A stretch of 64,000 nucleotides of DNA from Diphasiastrum complanatum (Eukaryota > Streptophyta > Lycopodiopsida > Lycopodiales > Lycopodiaceae), in NCBI GenBank assembly GCA_029204225.1, contig CM055099.1, forward strand, positions 52,097,298 through 52,161,297. The letters are read 5' to 3'. The notes beneath the pieces were generated by a model, which saw only the letters and a program-made list of their open reading frames with translations, was not told the DNA's origin and did not search any database. Positions 11,658 through 23,556 of this stretch are shown piece by piece (within the stretch, counting starts at the first letter, position 1; every line of letters starts with the position of its first letter). The position numbers were made by a program, and so were the translations under genes.

Positions 11658-12440
11658 TCCTTCCCCTTTAACATAAATTTTTCCTTGTAGGGAAAATTTG
11701 GGAAATTCTTCTGGAGATTAGCCTCATTTTCCCAGGTATCTTCCTCTTCTGACTTGCCTCTCCACCTGATTAAAAATTTCCAAAGCACTCTATTCCTTAG
11801 AGTTTTATGCTGGCTATTAACAATTGCCTTGGGTTCAGGTGGTCCACTCGCGAACTCATCACGAAGAAGCTCTACTAGATCTTCCATAGGGACCAGGGCT
11901 TCCCCAACCCCCAACGAGGGTTTTAACTTACTAACGTGAAAAATTGGATGAATTGGAAGATTTAGTTTGTATGCGACCTTGTTAATTACTTGGATAACTT
12001 TAAAAGGAATACCTAGGTGCCAACTTTGCACACTTACCAGTTTTCAAGTCCCTAGAGTGACTAGGGACCTCAAAAACACCATGTCATTGACCTTGAATTC
12101 CTTGTGCTTCCGAGACAGATCAACATAGTGCCTCACCCTGTCCTGAGCACTTCTTATGCTATCTTTAGCCAATTGTAACATTTCTTGCATATTTGCAAGA
12201 AAATCAGCTGCGGCTTGCACCTTGAGGTTCTTTATGCCAACACGTATCGGTGATCGAGGTTGATAACCATACATAAGCATGAAAGGGCTAAATCCAATCG
12301 CTAAGTGTTTTGCACTATTATATTCAAACTACACCAGTGGAAGGTAATTTTCTCAATCAAGTTGTCGATGGCCCACATATGCTCATAGCATATCTTCCAT
12401 CGTCTGATTGGTTCTTTTTGTTTGACCGTTTGATTCAAGA
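11639..12440 (-). mobile_element. Ty3/gypsy chromovirus: integrase C-terminus and chromodomain
   Basis: Minus-strand translation shows an integrase tail (NGQTKRTNQTMEDML at about 12437-12383, then YGYQPRSPI and a helix with VRHYVDLSRKHKEF). After a short gap comes HPIFHVSKLKP and a chromodomain ending WRGKSEEEDTWENEANL. Stops and frameshifts break it near 12040 and 12290. The architecture is that of a chromovirus pol C-terminus. The upstream end joins a copia RT fragment at about 12450. Confidence 0.88.
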
Positions 12441-12464
12441 TGATCTGTAGAACTCATACTCCTG

Positions 12465-12996
12465 CTTTTGAGCAATCTTGCTTCGTTAGCTTGGCTCCAG
12501 CTATCATTGGTATGGCTTTTTATTTGCAGTCCATCATGTGGTACTACCTTAGCACTTTTCTGGCATATTCTGACTGACTCAAGTGCATTTTGCCCTTTGT
12601 TCGATCTCTTCTTATCTCTAGCCCTAGGCATTTTGTTGCTTCTCCAAGATCTGTGATTTCGTAGCTTTCAGAAATCTGACTCTTCGTGTCTTTGATCAGC
12701 ATCAAGGAATTTCCTATCATCAGCAAATCATCCACAAAGATGGTCAGTATCACAAAATCCTTTCCTACTCTTTTAATATAGACATTGCAGTCTGGTTGAG
12801 TAGGATTGAAGCCTAGAGACTTCAGAAGACCATCAAGCTTTTTATACCAGGCTTGTGATGTCTGTTTTAGACCATAGATGCATCTCTGCAGTCGACAGAC
12901 ATATTGTCTGTTGTCGGGGCCTTCATAGCCTTCAAGTTCTTTCAGGAAGATTTTCTCCTCTAGATCTCCATGGAGAAATTGTAACTTTTGAACCAT
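12465..12996 (-). mobile_element. Ty1/copia reverse transcriptase fragment
   Basis: This is an open minus-strand frame with the copia RT signature: FLHGDLEEKIFLKELEGYE, IYGLKQTSQAWY, the catalytic FVDDLLMIG, and the ITDLGEATKCLGLEI block. The frame breaks at about 12544 and can be followed to about 12465 in another frame. Everything before RT is missing. It lies just downstream, in its own orientation, of the LTR fragment at 13200-13959, so both may derive from one internally deleted element. Confidence 0.88.
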
Positions 12997-12999
12997 AGC

Positions 13000-13199
13000 T
13001 CAAATTGAGACGATTACGATTGACAAACTGCTTTGACCGCCTATGGATTTGACTAACAATATATTTCTAACCGTGGCTCGAAACTCAATCATCTTAGGTG
13101 TCGTTGGAAAGCTCTCTCCAGGGCTTTCTAATGGCACTATAATCATCTCAATCCAAGCTATGGTTCAAAAGTTACACGACTTCTTGTTAAGTTGCATAT
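13000..13199. other. Spacer with short internal inverted repeat
   Basis: There is no coding signal. The segment GGAAAGCTCTCTCCAGGGCTTTC (about 13107-13129) contains imperfect complementary arms. The phrase AGCTATGGTTCAAAAGTTAC occurs near 13157, and a similar AACTTTTGAACCATAGCT lies at the copia RT start near 12990, read inverted. Confidence 0.35.
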
Positions 13200-13959
13200 A
13201 CTAAATGGCTTAGCTTTTTTACAAGATCCTAGACACTCGACTACACATAATAGAACACATTTTATTCTAGCAATCAAGACAGATAGCATAAGACAAGGAG
13301 ATGCACGAAAACAGAGCGAGTGTATTATCAGTTTAATTTTTTTTTTTAGAGCAAGATCGTCAATGTCTCGCTGGTTGGCGGAATGACACTCTGCTCTTTC
13401 GTTGTGTTTTGTTCGTTGGCAGACTTTCATGTACAACTATAATTTCTAGTATTTTTCTGCTTTACTCGCTACCTCTCTCTCTCTGTCTCTTACAGATCTC
13501 TCTATTCAGATTATTTTTCACATTTTTTTTTTAATGATCCAGAGAGATTCGTTTATACCTCTACAATATAGAGTTTACAAGATGGCTAAACGTAGAATCA
13601 CAAGACTAGTTAATGCTAATCAACTAATTAGTTAGTCTTCGTCGTTGACACTCATTTCAGCTGGGTGTGAAGTCTACGACTCCAAGCCCGTTAAGCTGCC
13701 AGCTAGCAGCGCGAAAGATTCCTCTTCGTTTGTTTCGTAATCTCCCATTTGCTTTCATTCTTTTCGTCTCTTTCGTAGTTTTTCACTTTTGTGTTCCTTT
13801 GCGGTTTGCGGTCCTGGCGGTGTGCTTACGATTCACGAATGATTCACAAATCGTTCGTGCTTCGAGTCAAGGGATGTTGGCTATCGCGATTTGTTCTCGT
13901 TCAACCTTCGTTTCTTGTTCGTGTTGCGACAAAGTTCCAAGAGTTCACCATTTTTGACA
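13200..13959 (-). mobile_element. Copia LTR fragment, partner of the 22.6 kb LTR
   Basis: The segment is the inverted, diverged copy of the LTR at 22611-23556. Read on the minus strand it begins TGTCAAAAATGGTGAAC at 13959 and can be followed through AGCCATCTTGTAAACTC and the purine tract to about 13200, where similarity ends (the last ~230 bp of the LTR is missing). A sister gypsy fragment abuts it at 13960. Confidence 0.85.
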
Positions 13960-15106
13960 ATGAAAAACTTAAATTCCATGTCTTTAATTTGGCGAATGTG
14001 GAACAATGGCATCATGATAAGAATACATCATTGAAAATTGATTTTGTTAAAAAAATCTTTAACTTTTATGCATGATTGTTTTTTAATGAAAGATTAGTGC
14101 TAGTTTAAGTGTTGATGCTTCTGGTATTAAACCTTACTCTAAGCATGAGCTTAATTCTAATAAAGGACACAAAGTATAAATTTTATTTATGCTTTCACAA
14201 GAACTTAATTTGTTGCAATGATGAAATTCTTAAACTTAATGCCATGAATATACCTAGTGAGAACACTCCTGAATTTGAAGCATATAGTGAACTTAGGCAA
14301 GAATTCAATGAGGTTTTTCTGCTTCTTCCTGTAGCTTACCACTTGAAAGGTCTGTAGATCACAAGATTGACCTTATACCTGAGTCAATTTTGATTGCACA
14401 ACACTCTTATAGGATGAGTGCATCGGAAGAGGGTGAGGTACAAAGACAATTAAGTGAGTATCTAGAAAAAGGGTGGGTTAAACCTAGTAAGTCTCCTTGG
14501 GCATCAGGAGTACTTCTGGTCGCTAAGAAGGATGGGACTATAAGGTTTTGTGTAGACTATAAAAAGTTGAACAAAGTTACAATTAAGAATAGGTATCCAC
14601 CACCGCGAATGGATGACCTAATAGATTATCTTGGTGGTGAAGGTAGATCCGCATTAAGGTAGAGGATATACCTAAGATGAGTTTTTGAACTCGATTTGGA
14701 CACTACGAGTTTTTGGTGCTGGTTTGACCAATGCACCAACGACTTTTCAACAAATGATGAACGATTTGTTTAGGCCATATTTGGGAAGATTCGTAGTAGT
14801 GTTCTTGGATGATATCCTGGTCTTTAGTAAGACTTTGGTGGAAAGACTTTGGCGGAACATAAAGAGCATCTTAAGATTGTTTTGGACATCTTAGGAAAGG
14901 AAAGGCTTTTTGCCAAGGAGCCTAATTGTGATTTTTTTACTAACGAGTTATCTTACTTGGGGCATAAGATTTTCAAACGTGGTATAGAAATAGAGGCATA
15001 TTGTATCCGGAGGGTTATTGAATGGCCAATTCTTACTATGGTTCGAGAAATCAAGTCATTCTTGGGTTTTGTGGGATTTTTCCATCGACATATACCTTAG
15101 TTTGCT
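13960..15106 (+). mobile_element. Ty3/gypsy reverse transcriptase fragment
   Basis: Plus-strand RT blocks appear in order: [53 protein letters not shown], a small deletion near 14660, then [22 protein letters not shown], the catalytic [12 protein letters not shown], and the thumb ending KSFLGFVGFFHRHIP. Several stops and frameshifts break it. A second, 5'-truncated gypsy starts directly after it at about 15107. The 13960-14340 part is probably the protease-RT spacer, with weak coding signal. Confidence 0.88.
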
Positions 15107-15364
15107 AGGTGTTTGACCAGTTAGGCCAAGCCAAGATCTTTTCTAAACTTGACCTCCATTCCGGTTATCACCAGATTCGTCTGCATCCTCATGATGAGCA
15201 CAAGACAGCTTTCCGTACCCACTTTGGTCTGTATGAGTTTCGTGTCCTTCCTTTTGGTGTTACCAATGGCCCGCCCACTTTTCAGAATGTCATGAATAAC
15301 ATCTTTCGTCCTCTGCTTGGAAAGTGTGTCATTGTTTATTTTGACGATATCCTCATTTATAGCA

Positions 15365-15419
<55 letters not shown>

Positions 15420-17625
15420 ATGTTCAGCACGTTTGTTTTGTTTTTGTTTTGTTAGTTACTCATCATCTGTATGCTAAACATTCTAAATGTTCTTTTGCTG
15501 TTGTACAAATCAAGTTTTTGGGCTTCTTTGTTACTAATGGTACTGTTCGTCTCAACCCTCGTAAGGTCCGTTCTATTCTTTCATGGCCTGTGCCTGCTGA
15601 TGTTCATGATGTTTGTATGTTTCTTGGTCTTGCTATCCATCTTTGTAAACCAGTTGCTCATTTTGCCACTCTTGCATCTCCTTTGCATGCTCTGTTGAAA
15701 ATGGAAACTTCGTTTGCTTGGACTCCCGCATGTCAGTCAGGTTTTGATACTTTGAAGGTTAAGCTTACCACTGCCCCTGTTTTATGTCTTCCAGATTTTT
15801 CCCAGCGTTTTGCTGTTGAGACTGATGCTAGTTTCCATAGGATTAGGTGCTTTGTTACATCAGCGTCAGTGTGTTATTTCATATGAATCTTGTCGTCTTC
15901 ATTCGTATGAGCAGCGCTATTCCACTCATGAAAAAGAGTTGTTTGCTATCATTTTTGCTTTAAAGAAGTGGCGTCATTATCTGTATTGTGTTCCGTTTGA
16001 TGTTTTTACTAATCACCAGTCACTTCGTTATTTGTATACACAAAAGGATCTTAGTGATCGTCAGTATCGTTGGCTTCAGTTTTTACAGTCCTTTCATTTT
16101 GATATTCATTATAAGCCTGGTAATAGTAACGTTGCTGCTGATGCTTTGTTTCGTTTACCTGCTCTTACTTACAGTCTTGTTACGTCTCCCCACTCTTGGT
16201 ATGATGATCTTCCTCAAGCTTATGCCACATGTCCAGACTTTCGTGATGTTATGTCGTCTACCTCTCGTCCTTCCTCTCACCCTCACCAGGTTTATTCCAT
16301 TTTTAATTATCGTCTGTTTCACTATGGTTTGTTATGTATTCCCAGCACTTTCGACATACGTCCACAACTCCTTCTTAATGCCCATTCCTCTCCTGTTGGT
16401 AACCATTTTCAGAAGTCCTTGTTCCGTTTGAAAGAACATTTCTATTGGCCTTCCATGAAGCGTGAGCTTTCCCACCTTATTCATACTTATGATTTTTGCC
16501 TTCGTAACAAGTATTCCCGTGAAAAACCTGGCGGTCTCTTTCAAAGTTGGCCTATTCCTTCCCGCTAGTGGACTGATATATCTATGGACTTCATTTTAGG
16601 TCTTCCCCGTACTCAGCGTGGTCATGACTATTGTTTGGTGGTAGTTGATAGCTTTTCTAAACAAGCTCATTTCATACCAATCAGACGTACTATTACAGCA
16701 GAGCAGTGTGGTCGTATATTTATTTCTGAGATTTTCCACTTACATGGTCTCCCACGATCTATACTTACTGATCGGGATACCAAGTTTACATCAAGATTTT
16801 GGACAGAGCTTATGCGTATCTTGGATGTTAGGATACTTATGGGCACTGCTTATCATTCTTTTGCGGATGGTCAGTCTGAGGTTATTAACCAGGTATTGGA
16901 GGATTATTTACGACATTATGTTTCTCCTTCTGGTCATGATTGGGAGTAGCATTCTTGTTTGGCTGAGTATAGTTATAACAGTTCTGTTAGTTCCAGCACA
17001 GGTGTTTCTCCTTTCCTGCTTGCTCATGGATACTCACCAATTCTACCCGGTATACCTGCTCCTCCAGATGATGCACCTGTTACTATTTCATCTTATCTTT
17101 CGAGTGCTCGGGAGATTATTACTAGAGCTGCTACTCATTTACAGCATATTCAGCAGCGGTACATGACCATTGTTGATCGTCATCAGCGCCATGTTGAGTT
17201 TGCAGAGGGAGATACTGTTTTTCTTGGGTTACGCTTTGTTCGCCATCGTTTTGTACAGGGTCTTGCTTCTACTGAGAAGCTTGCGCCACACTATTATGGG
17301 CCTTTTCAGATTCTTGAGCGCCTCAGTCCAGTTACATATCGTCTTGAGTTACCTGCTGCTACTCGGACTTGTGATATCTTTCATGTCAGATTATTACGTG
17401 CTGCTATTGAGGATGATGCTCCTCGAGATTCCTCATTTCCTACAGATCCAGAGCTTTTTCCATTCCTGCCAGCTGCTATTTTATAGGTGCGCTTATTGCA
17501 TAGTTGTCGCCATCGGCAGGTTCAGTTTTTGGTCCAGTGGGATGGTCGTCCTATTGAGGAGGCTACTTGGGAGCCCATTGATGTTTTTTATCATACCCCT
17601 ATCCTGGCTGATCATGCTTGATCAC
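15107..17625 (+). mobile_element. Ty3/gypsy chromovirus pol, 5'-truncated
   Basis: Pol runs in order on the plus strand. RT palm (about 15109-15360) has [18 protein letters not shown] and the catalytic VYFDDILIY. After a (CT)n tract come the thumb ([11 protein letters not shown]), RNase H (about 15800-16200; HEKELFAIIFALKKWRHYL, then NVAADALFRLP), the H2C2 zinc-binding region (HFYWPSMKRE), and the integrase core (16584-16949: MDFILGLPRTQ, DRDTKFTSRFW, AYHSFADGQSEV). The integrase tail (16959-17486) is followed by a chromodomain (about 17490-17620) with [17 protein letters not shown]. Stops at about 16567, 16948 and 17484 and at least two frameshifts inactivate it. Protease and gag are absent. 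Confidence 0.93.
15368..15417. repeat. (CT)25 microsatellite inside gypsy RT
   Basis: An uninterrupted CT tract lies directly after the catalytic FDDILIY motif of the gypsy RT. The RT reading continues immediately after it (HVQHV...[14 protein letters not shown]) but in another frame, so the tract expanded in place and shifted the frame. Confidence 0.95.
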
Positions 17626-17751
17626 TTGCAGCTACCATTGCTTCTCGGGATGCTCGGGCTTCTCTTGATGTTCCTTTCTCATATGGGATATCTTGATGCA
17701 GTATTTTTCTCTGGCACTGGTTCTTATCTTATTTTGCCTACATTGGGGGCA

Positions 17752-18150
17752 ATGTTCTTTATAGCCAGGGAGAGTTACGGACTACAGGATACAGGCCTAC
17801 TAGGCTACTCTGCATATATTTCGCAGGCCTCTTTACATTTACTGTTGGTTATGTATATTTCTGGTTATGCATTTTATATTAATCATGTATAGGGCCCAGA
17901 GCCTTTTTATATGCTTGTGACCCGCACTGGGTCTTTTTTTATGACATTGACTGGCCTTGGGCCCTTATTATATGGTTATATGTGGAGTGGGGGCCCGTAG
18001 GAGGGCGCACTATTTTTCCTCCACATTTTGTCTCCCTTTACTTTTGAATTCCTATGTTAGGGTTCATTGAGGGGCATTTGTACTCATTTTTCAGATTATT
18101 GATTGGTATTGCTTGGGCTCTTCGTGGGGGAACCTATTGTCTTGTCCATT
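17752..18150 (+). mobile_element. Gypsy 3' LTR (truncated)
   Basis: TGTTCTTTATAGCC at 17752 follows a G-rich stretch (TTGGGGGCAA) after the chromodomain stop. The sequence matches the LTR of the inverted gypsy at 56170-56498: GGGAGAGTTACGGACT, then GTGGGGGCCCGTAGGAGGGC and CGCACTATTTTTCC occur in both. It is cut at about 18150 by the copia that reads in the opposite direction. Confidence 0.7.
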
Positions 18151-18159
18151 ACTTGTAGG

Positions 18160-20640
18160 GCTTTAGTCTATTGCTGTCTTTTATGCTTCATTGATTCAAC
18201 ACCTGAGATTTTGATCATAACTTTCTCATACCATTTTGGTATTTTAGATTCAGGTGATATACTACGTGGAGAGTATGTATCCCAACGAGTGTCTAAGTCA
18301 TGTCTCTTACTTCCAACCGGTTTCTCCTTTATTGCTCCTATTGGCAAGTACCTACCCCTAGGCTCTTGAATAGGTGGTGTCCTTTCATAATCGCCCTCTC
18401 GACTCTCGTCTTCACGTGCATCATTTTGTGGAGCATTTTCTTCATCTTCTTCCAAAATTGTGGAAAGTCTTTTGATGCTTTCACCACTTGCATGGTCTTC
18501 ATCTTCATACCTATGCGTCTCATCAAAGATCACATCTTTGCTAATGTGAATCTTGTTCATTATAGGATCAAAACACCTGTATGCTTTCATCGTTTCTTTG
18601 GTCTCAGGTTCGAGCCTCCCCTTGGAAACCAAGAAGCATAACCGACGAAGATACACTTGATTGCTTTGGCATCAAGTTTCTTTCACTCCTCCTTTGGCAC
18701 ATGTACATAGGCCTTACATCCAATGACATGAAACTTGTCGAGTTTTGGCTTTTATTCCTGTAAATGCTTTTTCAGGAGTCACATTTGGAACTGCAACTGT
18801 AGGGCTTCTATTTTGCAAGAACGTTGCTGTACTGCATGCTTTTGACCAAAGTGAATTGGTCAAGCCCATTTGCTTCATCATGGAGCGTGCACTCTCCATA
18901 ATAGTCCTGTTTTTCCTTTCAGCTACACCATTACTATGCGGCGTGTGTGACTGTGTGAATTGTCTTTTAATGTCGTGTTCTTTGCAAAAGTCCTCAAAAT
19001 CATCAGATTTGTATTTGCCCCCTCTATCAGATCTTAGCACTTTAATGCGTGCATCCAGTTGGTTCTCTACCAAAGTCTTGAACTCCTTGAGGCGAGCAAA
19101 AGCGTCAGATTTCTTCTTCAAGAAATAAATCCATGTCCTCCTAGAGTAATCATCTATGAAAGTCATAAAATTATATGCTTTTCCCAATGACATAATCTTC
19201 ATTGGGCCGCACAGTCGCTGTGAATGAGTTCCAGCGGTTTCTTAGCTCTTGCAGCTCCACCTTTCTTGAATGTCTCCCTGTGATGCTTTTCCATGACGCA
19301 TCCTTCACATATTGCATGATGATCATCCTGCAATGCCGGTAACCCTATTACCATCTTCAGCTTCGCCATCAATCTCAAGCTCCCATAGTTTAAATGACCA
19401 AGTCTTCTGTGCCACAACTCAGATTGAGATGCTGTTGAGATAGCCAAACCATATTCTCCTGGTTTTGCAGCATCCAATTTATAAAGGCCACAATTACTAT
19501 CTCTATAGCCCTTTGCCACCACTTATGGTTGTGGTTCATATCCCTCATAAGGCATCCATCCTTGACAAATTCAACCTTAAGATGTTGATTTGCCATTACA
19601 CCAACAGAAAGCAAACTCTTTTTGAGTCCAGGAACATAAAGCACATTAGGGATGTTCTTGATTTTACCATCAGAAAACTGCACAAGTACATTGCCAACAC
19701 CCTGTATTTGGCATGCTTCCCCATTAGCTTGAGTGACCTTATCCCCATCATGGATTGGTGAGAATTTCTCAAACCAATCACATTTCCCGGTCATATGCCT
19801 TGTGGCGCCTGAATCTATGAACCATCTAGCACCATCATCAACTTGGGATGCCAATGCCGATGAGAAGACACTTGTCTCATCATCTTCGACAATGTTGCCT
19901 TGTTGAGTCACTTTTTCCACCTTTATGTCCTTGTAACACTCGCGTGCCCAATGACACGGTTTGTGGCAATAGTAACATTTGCCTTTCTTATTCTTTTTCT
20001 CTTTTGATGACGACTCTCCCCTCGTCGTCATCATCCTTGGATTTCTTAGGAATCCTTTTCCATCCTTTCTGCTTGCCTTTAGCAAGCAAGGCTTGATCCT
20101 CCTGTGGGGTTTGCCTTGACTTCACCACTTCGCGACGCTGCTCTTCTTGCAACATGATTCCATGGAAGTCTTCAAAAGTAGGCAATCTCTCCCTTGAAGC
20201 AATGCCGCTCACAAACATCTGTAGCCCTTCCGAGACACCGCTCATTGTGGTATGTACCAATTCAATGTCCCTAATTGGTTCTCCAATTGCCACAAGTTGA
20301 TCTCTCAGCTCCTTTATCCTGGTGAAGAAAGATCCCACTGATTCACTTTCTTCCATCCTTACTGCGTTCAATCTCGACTTCAAGACCATGGCCCGAGCTG
20401 GATTGCAAGTTTGAAATTGCATTCTAAGATCTTCCCAAGCTCCCCTAGCCGTCGTGGCATCACTTATATGAGTGATTACATGGTCTTTCACTGAAAGATT
20501 AATTAAGGACAATGCTCTCTGCGCCTTTTTATCAAAGGCCCTCATGTCACCTGGAGTGGTATTTGGCCGGACTTCAATACCTGCCACAATCTCCCATAAC
20601 TCTTCCTCCATCAAAATGCTCTTCATTTTGAATTCGAGAT
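18160..20640 (-). mobile_element. Ty1/copia gag-protease-integrase, RT missing
   Basis: The minus strand carries gag (ATG 20626 to 19988; UBN2/gag-like helices). A frameshift leads to a CCHC zinc knuckle (CYYCHKPCHWARECYKD, about 19990-19930), an aspartic protease (WFIDSGATRHMTG, about 19835), the GAG-pre-integrase domain (HRRLGHLNYGSLRL...CEGCVMEKH) and the integrase core (19202-18714: [43 protein letters not shown]). The linker with ISKDVIFDE follows (to about 18168). It ends before RT, against a gypsy LTR. Gag is open; pol has a few frameshifts. It is the best preserved copia 5' half in the window. Confidence 0.93.
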
Positions 20641-21952
20641 GTTGTAGTTAGAAGCCCCATCAAGTTTGCTTGCATCGCCCAAAATTGCCTCATTGATGTT
20701 TGCCATCTCCAAACTGCTTGAAACTCCACCTATAGGCTATAAAGCGTATGCTTCGGCCAACCGTGACGTCAAAACTCACAAATACTGACTTGCAATTTTT
20801 GGCTTACTAGGCCACCCGCCGCTCTTTTGCCAAATTGAAAGCCAAACTGTCGCTTTCCGAAATGCTTCTCGTCACCAACTCCCAACTACATGCCTAGTGG
20901 AATGGTGAAATCACTTCTGGCATGTTCCAAACACTTTCTCCATGGCAATCACTCTGTTTTGGTGTACCGTACTTGCAAGTACAGTCAGGGTGCCCTTTGT
21001 TTGGAGGCTATAGCCTTTCGTTTGGCCAAAATAGGCTAAAGGAGGTGAAAATAAGGGCAATTTGGATTTTTGAACTGTTTATTTAGTGTGAAGAATCTTC
21101 ACCCTTCAAAAACTTGGGACCCAACAATTATTTCAGTTTGATTTAATGAAGTTGCAATGCGCTTTGCACTTTATACCCCTTCAAGCTTTTTCACATCAAT
21201 CCAACGGATCCTTTAGATCCAACGACCCACCTGATGTGCAATTACCATTGTTGATCTGTGTGACTTGAGATCGGACGGCTTTCCATGCTTCTGCGCATTG
21301 ATCAAGGGCCTTTGATGCACCAGGAACTTTGGGTCGCTAACATGCTAGCTGAACTGGGCACGTGCGAGGTCCCGCGACCTCTCCTCCTCTTCTCTCTCTT
21401 CACAATGGATCTTCCTTTCTCTTCACAAGCTGTGGCTGCTACTTGTGGATCGATCTAGCGGTTCTCTTTCTCCACGGCCAATCGCGGCCTCCTTGCTGCT
21501 GGGTCGCACTACCAGGGCGCCCATCCTCAGCAACTTACAGCTTTGAAAATGTCCTCCTACAAGGAGATATCCACGATTTTGCTCTTTGAAACCGTAGCAA
21601 CTTTGAAGAGAAGGATATATTGGGCTTTACTCAGGCTTTCCCTGAGCTTTCACTTGCAGCTCCTATCTGGTTGAGGTTGCCCTACAGCAGGCAGTGTTCT
21701 GCTCCAAACCGCTCTTCAAACGGTGTTTGATTGGATCAAACCAATCACACATGCCAAGCAGCCCTTCAGAAGATTTTCCAGCTTCACTTTTTGCTTGCCC
21801 TCTGATTCAGCTGACAATCCCCTGCCTCTGAATCTTCTTATAGTTTTGAGCTATTCCATGAATCTCCACAGACTCGATTTTGTGCTTCCTAGCCAACAAA
21901 CCGTCGTGAATTCGCAGCTCTCTGTTCTTGTCCGGTGATACAAGCCACCAAA
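20641..21952 (-). mobile_element. Copia 5' leader, ~1.3 kb
   Basis: This is the untranslated leader between the primer-binding site (21953-21965) and the gag ATG at 20626. It is long for a copia element and has no sizeable conserved frame. The remnant at 110-1100 is a second copy, which supports it being part of the element rather than an unrelated insertion. The Pro/Phe-rich open frames on the plus strand are judged spurious. Confidence 0.65.
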
Positions 21953-21965
21953 GGCTCTGATACCA
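21953..21965 (-). promoter_or_regulatory. Copia primer-binding site (initiator tRNA-Met)
   Basis: The minus strand reads TGGTATCAGAGCC, the usual copia PBS complementary to the 3' region of initiator tRNA-Met. It marks the 5' LTR/leader boundary of the 18-22 kb copia. Confidence 0.85.
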
Positions 21966-22214
21966 AGTTAAGAAAACACAGTTTAAACACCTGACCGGAT
22001 CAATCACCACAGCACAACGTCAAGTGCAACAAGACAAGACAACATAATTGCTCTCCACGAACTGTATATTCAACTAACTAGTAAGTACAAAGATAAGTTG
22101 CTTAAAAGCACTCAAAGGGCTCGTAAAAGAAAGACGGCCCGATAACTCTAGAACTAAGCACATGTGGTGCCGTCGAAATAAGAAAGCACTATATAAGTCG
22201 ATCATTGCTATTTT
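21966..22214 (-). mobile_element. Copia 5' LTR remnant (U5/R part)
   Basis: The segment lies directly upstream (minus orientation) of the PBS and so is the end of the 5' LTR. It is cut at about 22214, where an oppositely oriented copia RNase H starts. No second copy of this LTR was seen in the window. Confidence 0.6.
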
Positions 22215-22610
22215 AACTGTTGGGTGCAAAAAAGCAAACCTTGGTGGCTCAATCCTCTTGCGAAGCTGAATATATTGCAGTTTCAAAGGTAACGAATGAG
22301 GTAGTGTGGCTACAGATGATGCTGGAGGCAATCGGGATACCACGAGAGGGGCCAAGCACGATGATGATGGACTCTCAAAGTGCCATCTATCTGTCCCAGG
22401 ATCCTGTCTTCCATTCAAAGACAAAGCACATACCTCTGAAGTACCATCACATTCGAGATTTGATCTCGAAGGGAGAGCTCCAGGTCTAGTATATAAAATC
22501 AGAAAATATGATTGCAGATCTGCTTACGAAACCGCTCAACAAGCCACTCTTTGCCAAGCAAAGAAAGGCAATTGGATTAAACGTACAAAGCTATAAGGTT
22601 CAAGAGGGAG
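22215..22610 (+). mobile_element. Ty1/copia RNase H C-terminus
   Basis: The plus-strand frame carries the RNase H end: SSCEAEYIAVSKVTNEVVWL, DSQSAIYLSQDPVFHSKTKH, YHHIRDLISKGE, one stop, then ADLLTKPLNKPLF and the terminal SYKVQEGVLE. It flows straight into the LTR at 22611, the standard copia 3' end layout. Everything upstream of RNase H is lost. Confidence 0.92.
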
Positions 22611-23556
22611 TGTTAGAAATGGTGAACTCCTGCAACTTTGTCGCAGCACGAACAAGAAACAAAGGTCAAACGAGAACAATTCGCGACAGTCAACATCCCT
22701 TGAGTCGAAGCACGAACGATTCGTGAATTGTAAACACACCTCCGGGACCACATACCGCAAAGGGACGCAAAAATGAAAAACTACGAAAGAGACAAAAAGA
22801 ACGAAAGCAAATGGGAGATTATGAAACAAACGAAGAAGAATCATTCACACTGTCAGCTGGCAGCTCAACGGGCTTGGAGTCGTAGACTTCACGCCCAACT
22901 GAAATGAGTGTCAACGACGGAGACTAACTAACTAGTTGATTAGCATTAACTAGTCTTCTGATTCTACGTTTAGCCATCTTGTAAACTCCACATTGTGGAG
23001 GTATAAACGACCCTCTCTGGATCATAAAAAAAATATATGTGAAAAATAATCTGAATAGAGAGATCTGTGAGAGACAGAGAGAGAGAGCTAGCGAGTAGAG
23101 CAGAAAAATACTAGAAACTATAGCTGTGCATGAAAGTCTGCCAACAAGCAGAACACAACGAAAGAGCAGAGTGTCATTCCGCCAAAGAGCGAGACACTGA
23201 TGATCTCGCTCTAAAAAAAATTAAACTGATAATACAGTCGCTCTATTTTTGTGCATCTCCTTGTCTTATGCTGTATGTCTTGATTGCTAGAATAAAATGT
23301 GTTTTGTGATGTGTAGTCGAGTGTCTAGGATCCTGTAAAAGCTTTTGCGCAAAAGAAAATTCAAAGAGATAGAATCGTTCGCGACTAAGAAGACGAAGAT
23401 GAAAACGAAACAGTCTTGCTTCCGCGACATTCATAATAATCCTGTATGTGCAATGGTACATTAAGAATCACATAATCCATGGGTTTGGAATTACATCCAG
23501 ACGCTATTGTCACACAATATTTCTTCTCACTTTTTTTTATACTCTGATTTCTAACA
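22611..23556 (+). mobile_element. Complete copia 3' LTR, 946 bp
   Basis: The LTR starts TGTTAGAAAT and ends ATTTCTAACA, a perfect 10-bp terminal inverted pair of the TG...CA type. It follows a copia RNase H end. An inverted partial copy lies at 13200-13959. The TGTTAG start and purine-rich upstream bases (CAAGAGGGAG) support the boundary. Confidence 0.92.

Noticed and set aside
16645-17892. Leucine-rich, membrane-protein-like open frames over the gypsy integrase and LTR
   Set aside because: They are out-of-frame readings of the gypsy pol, whose true frame carries the integrase and chromodomain motifs.
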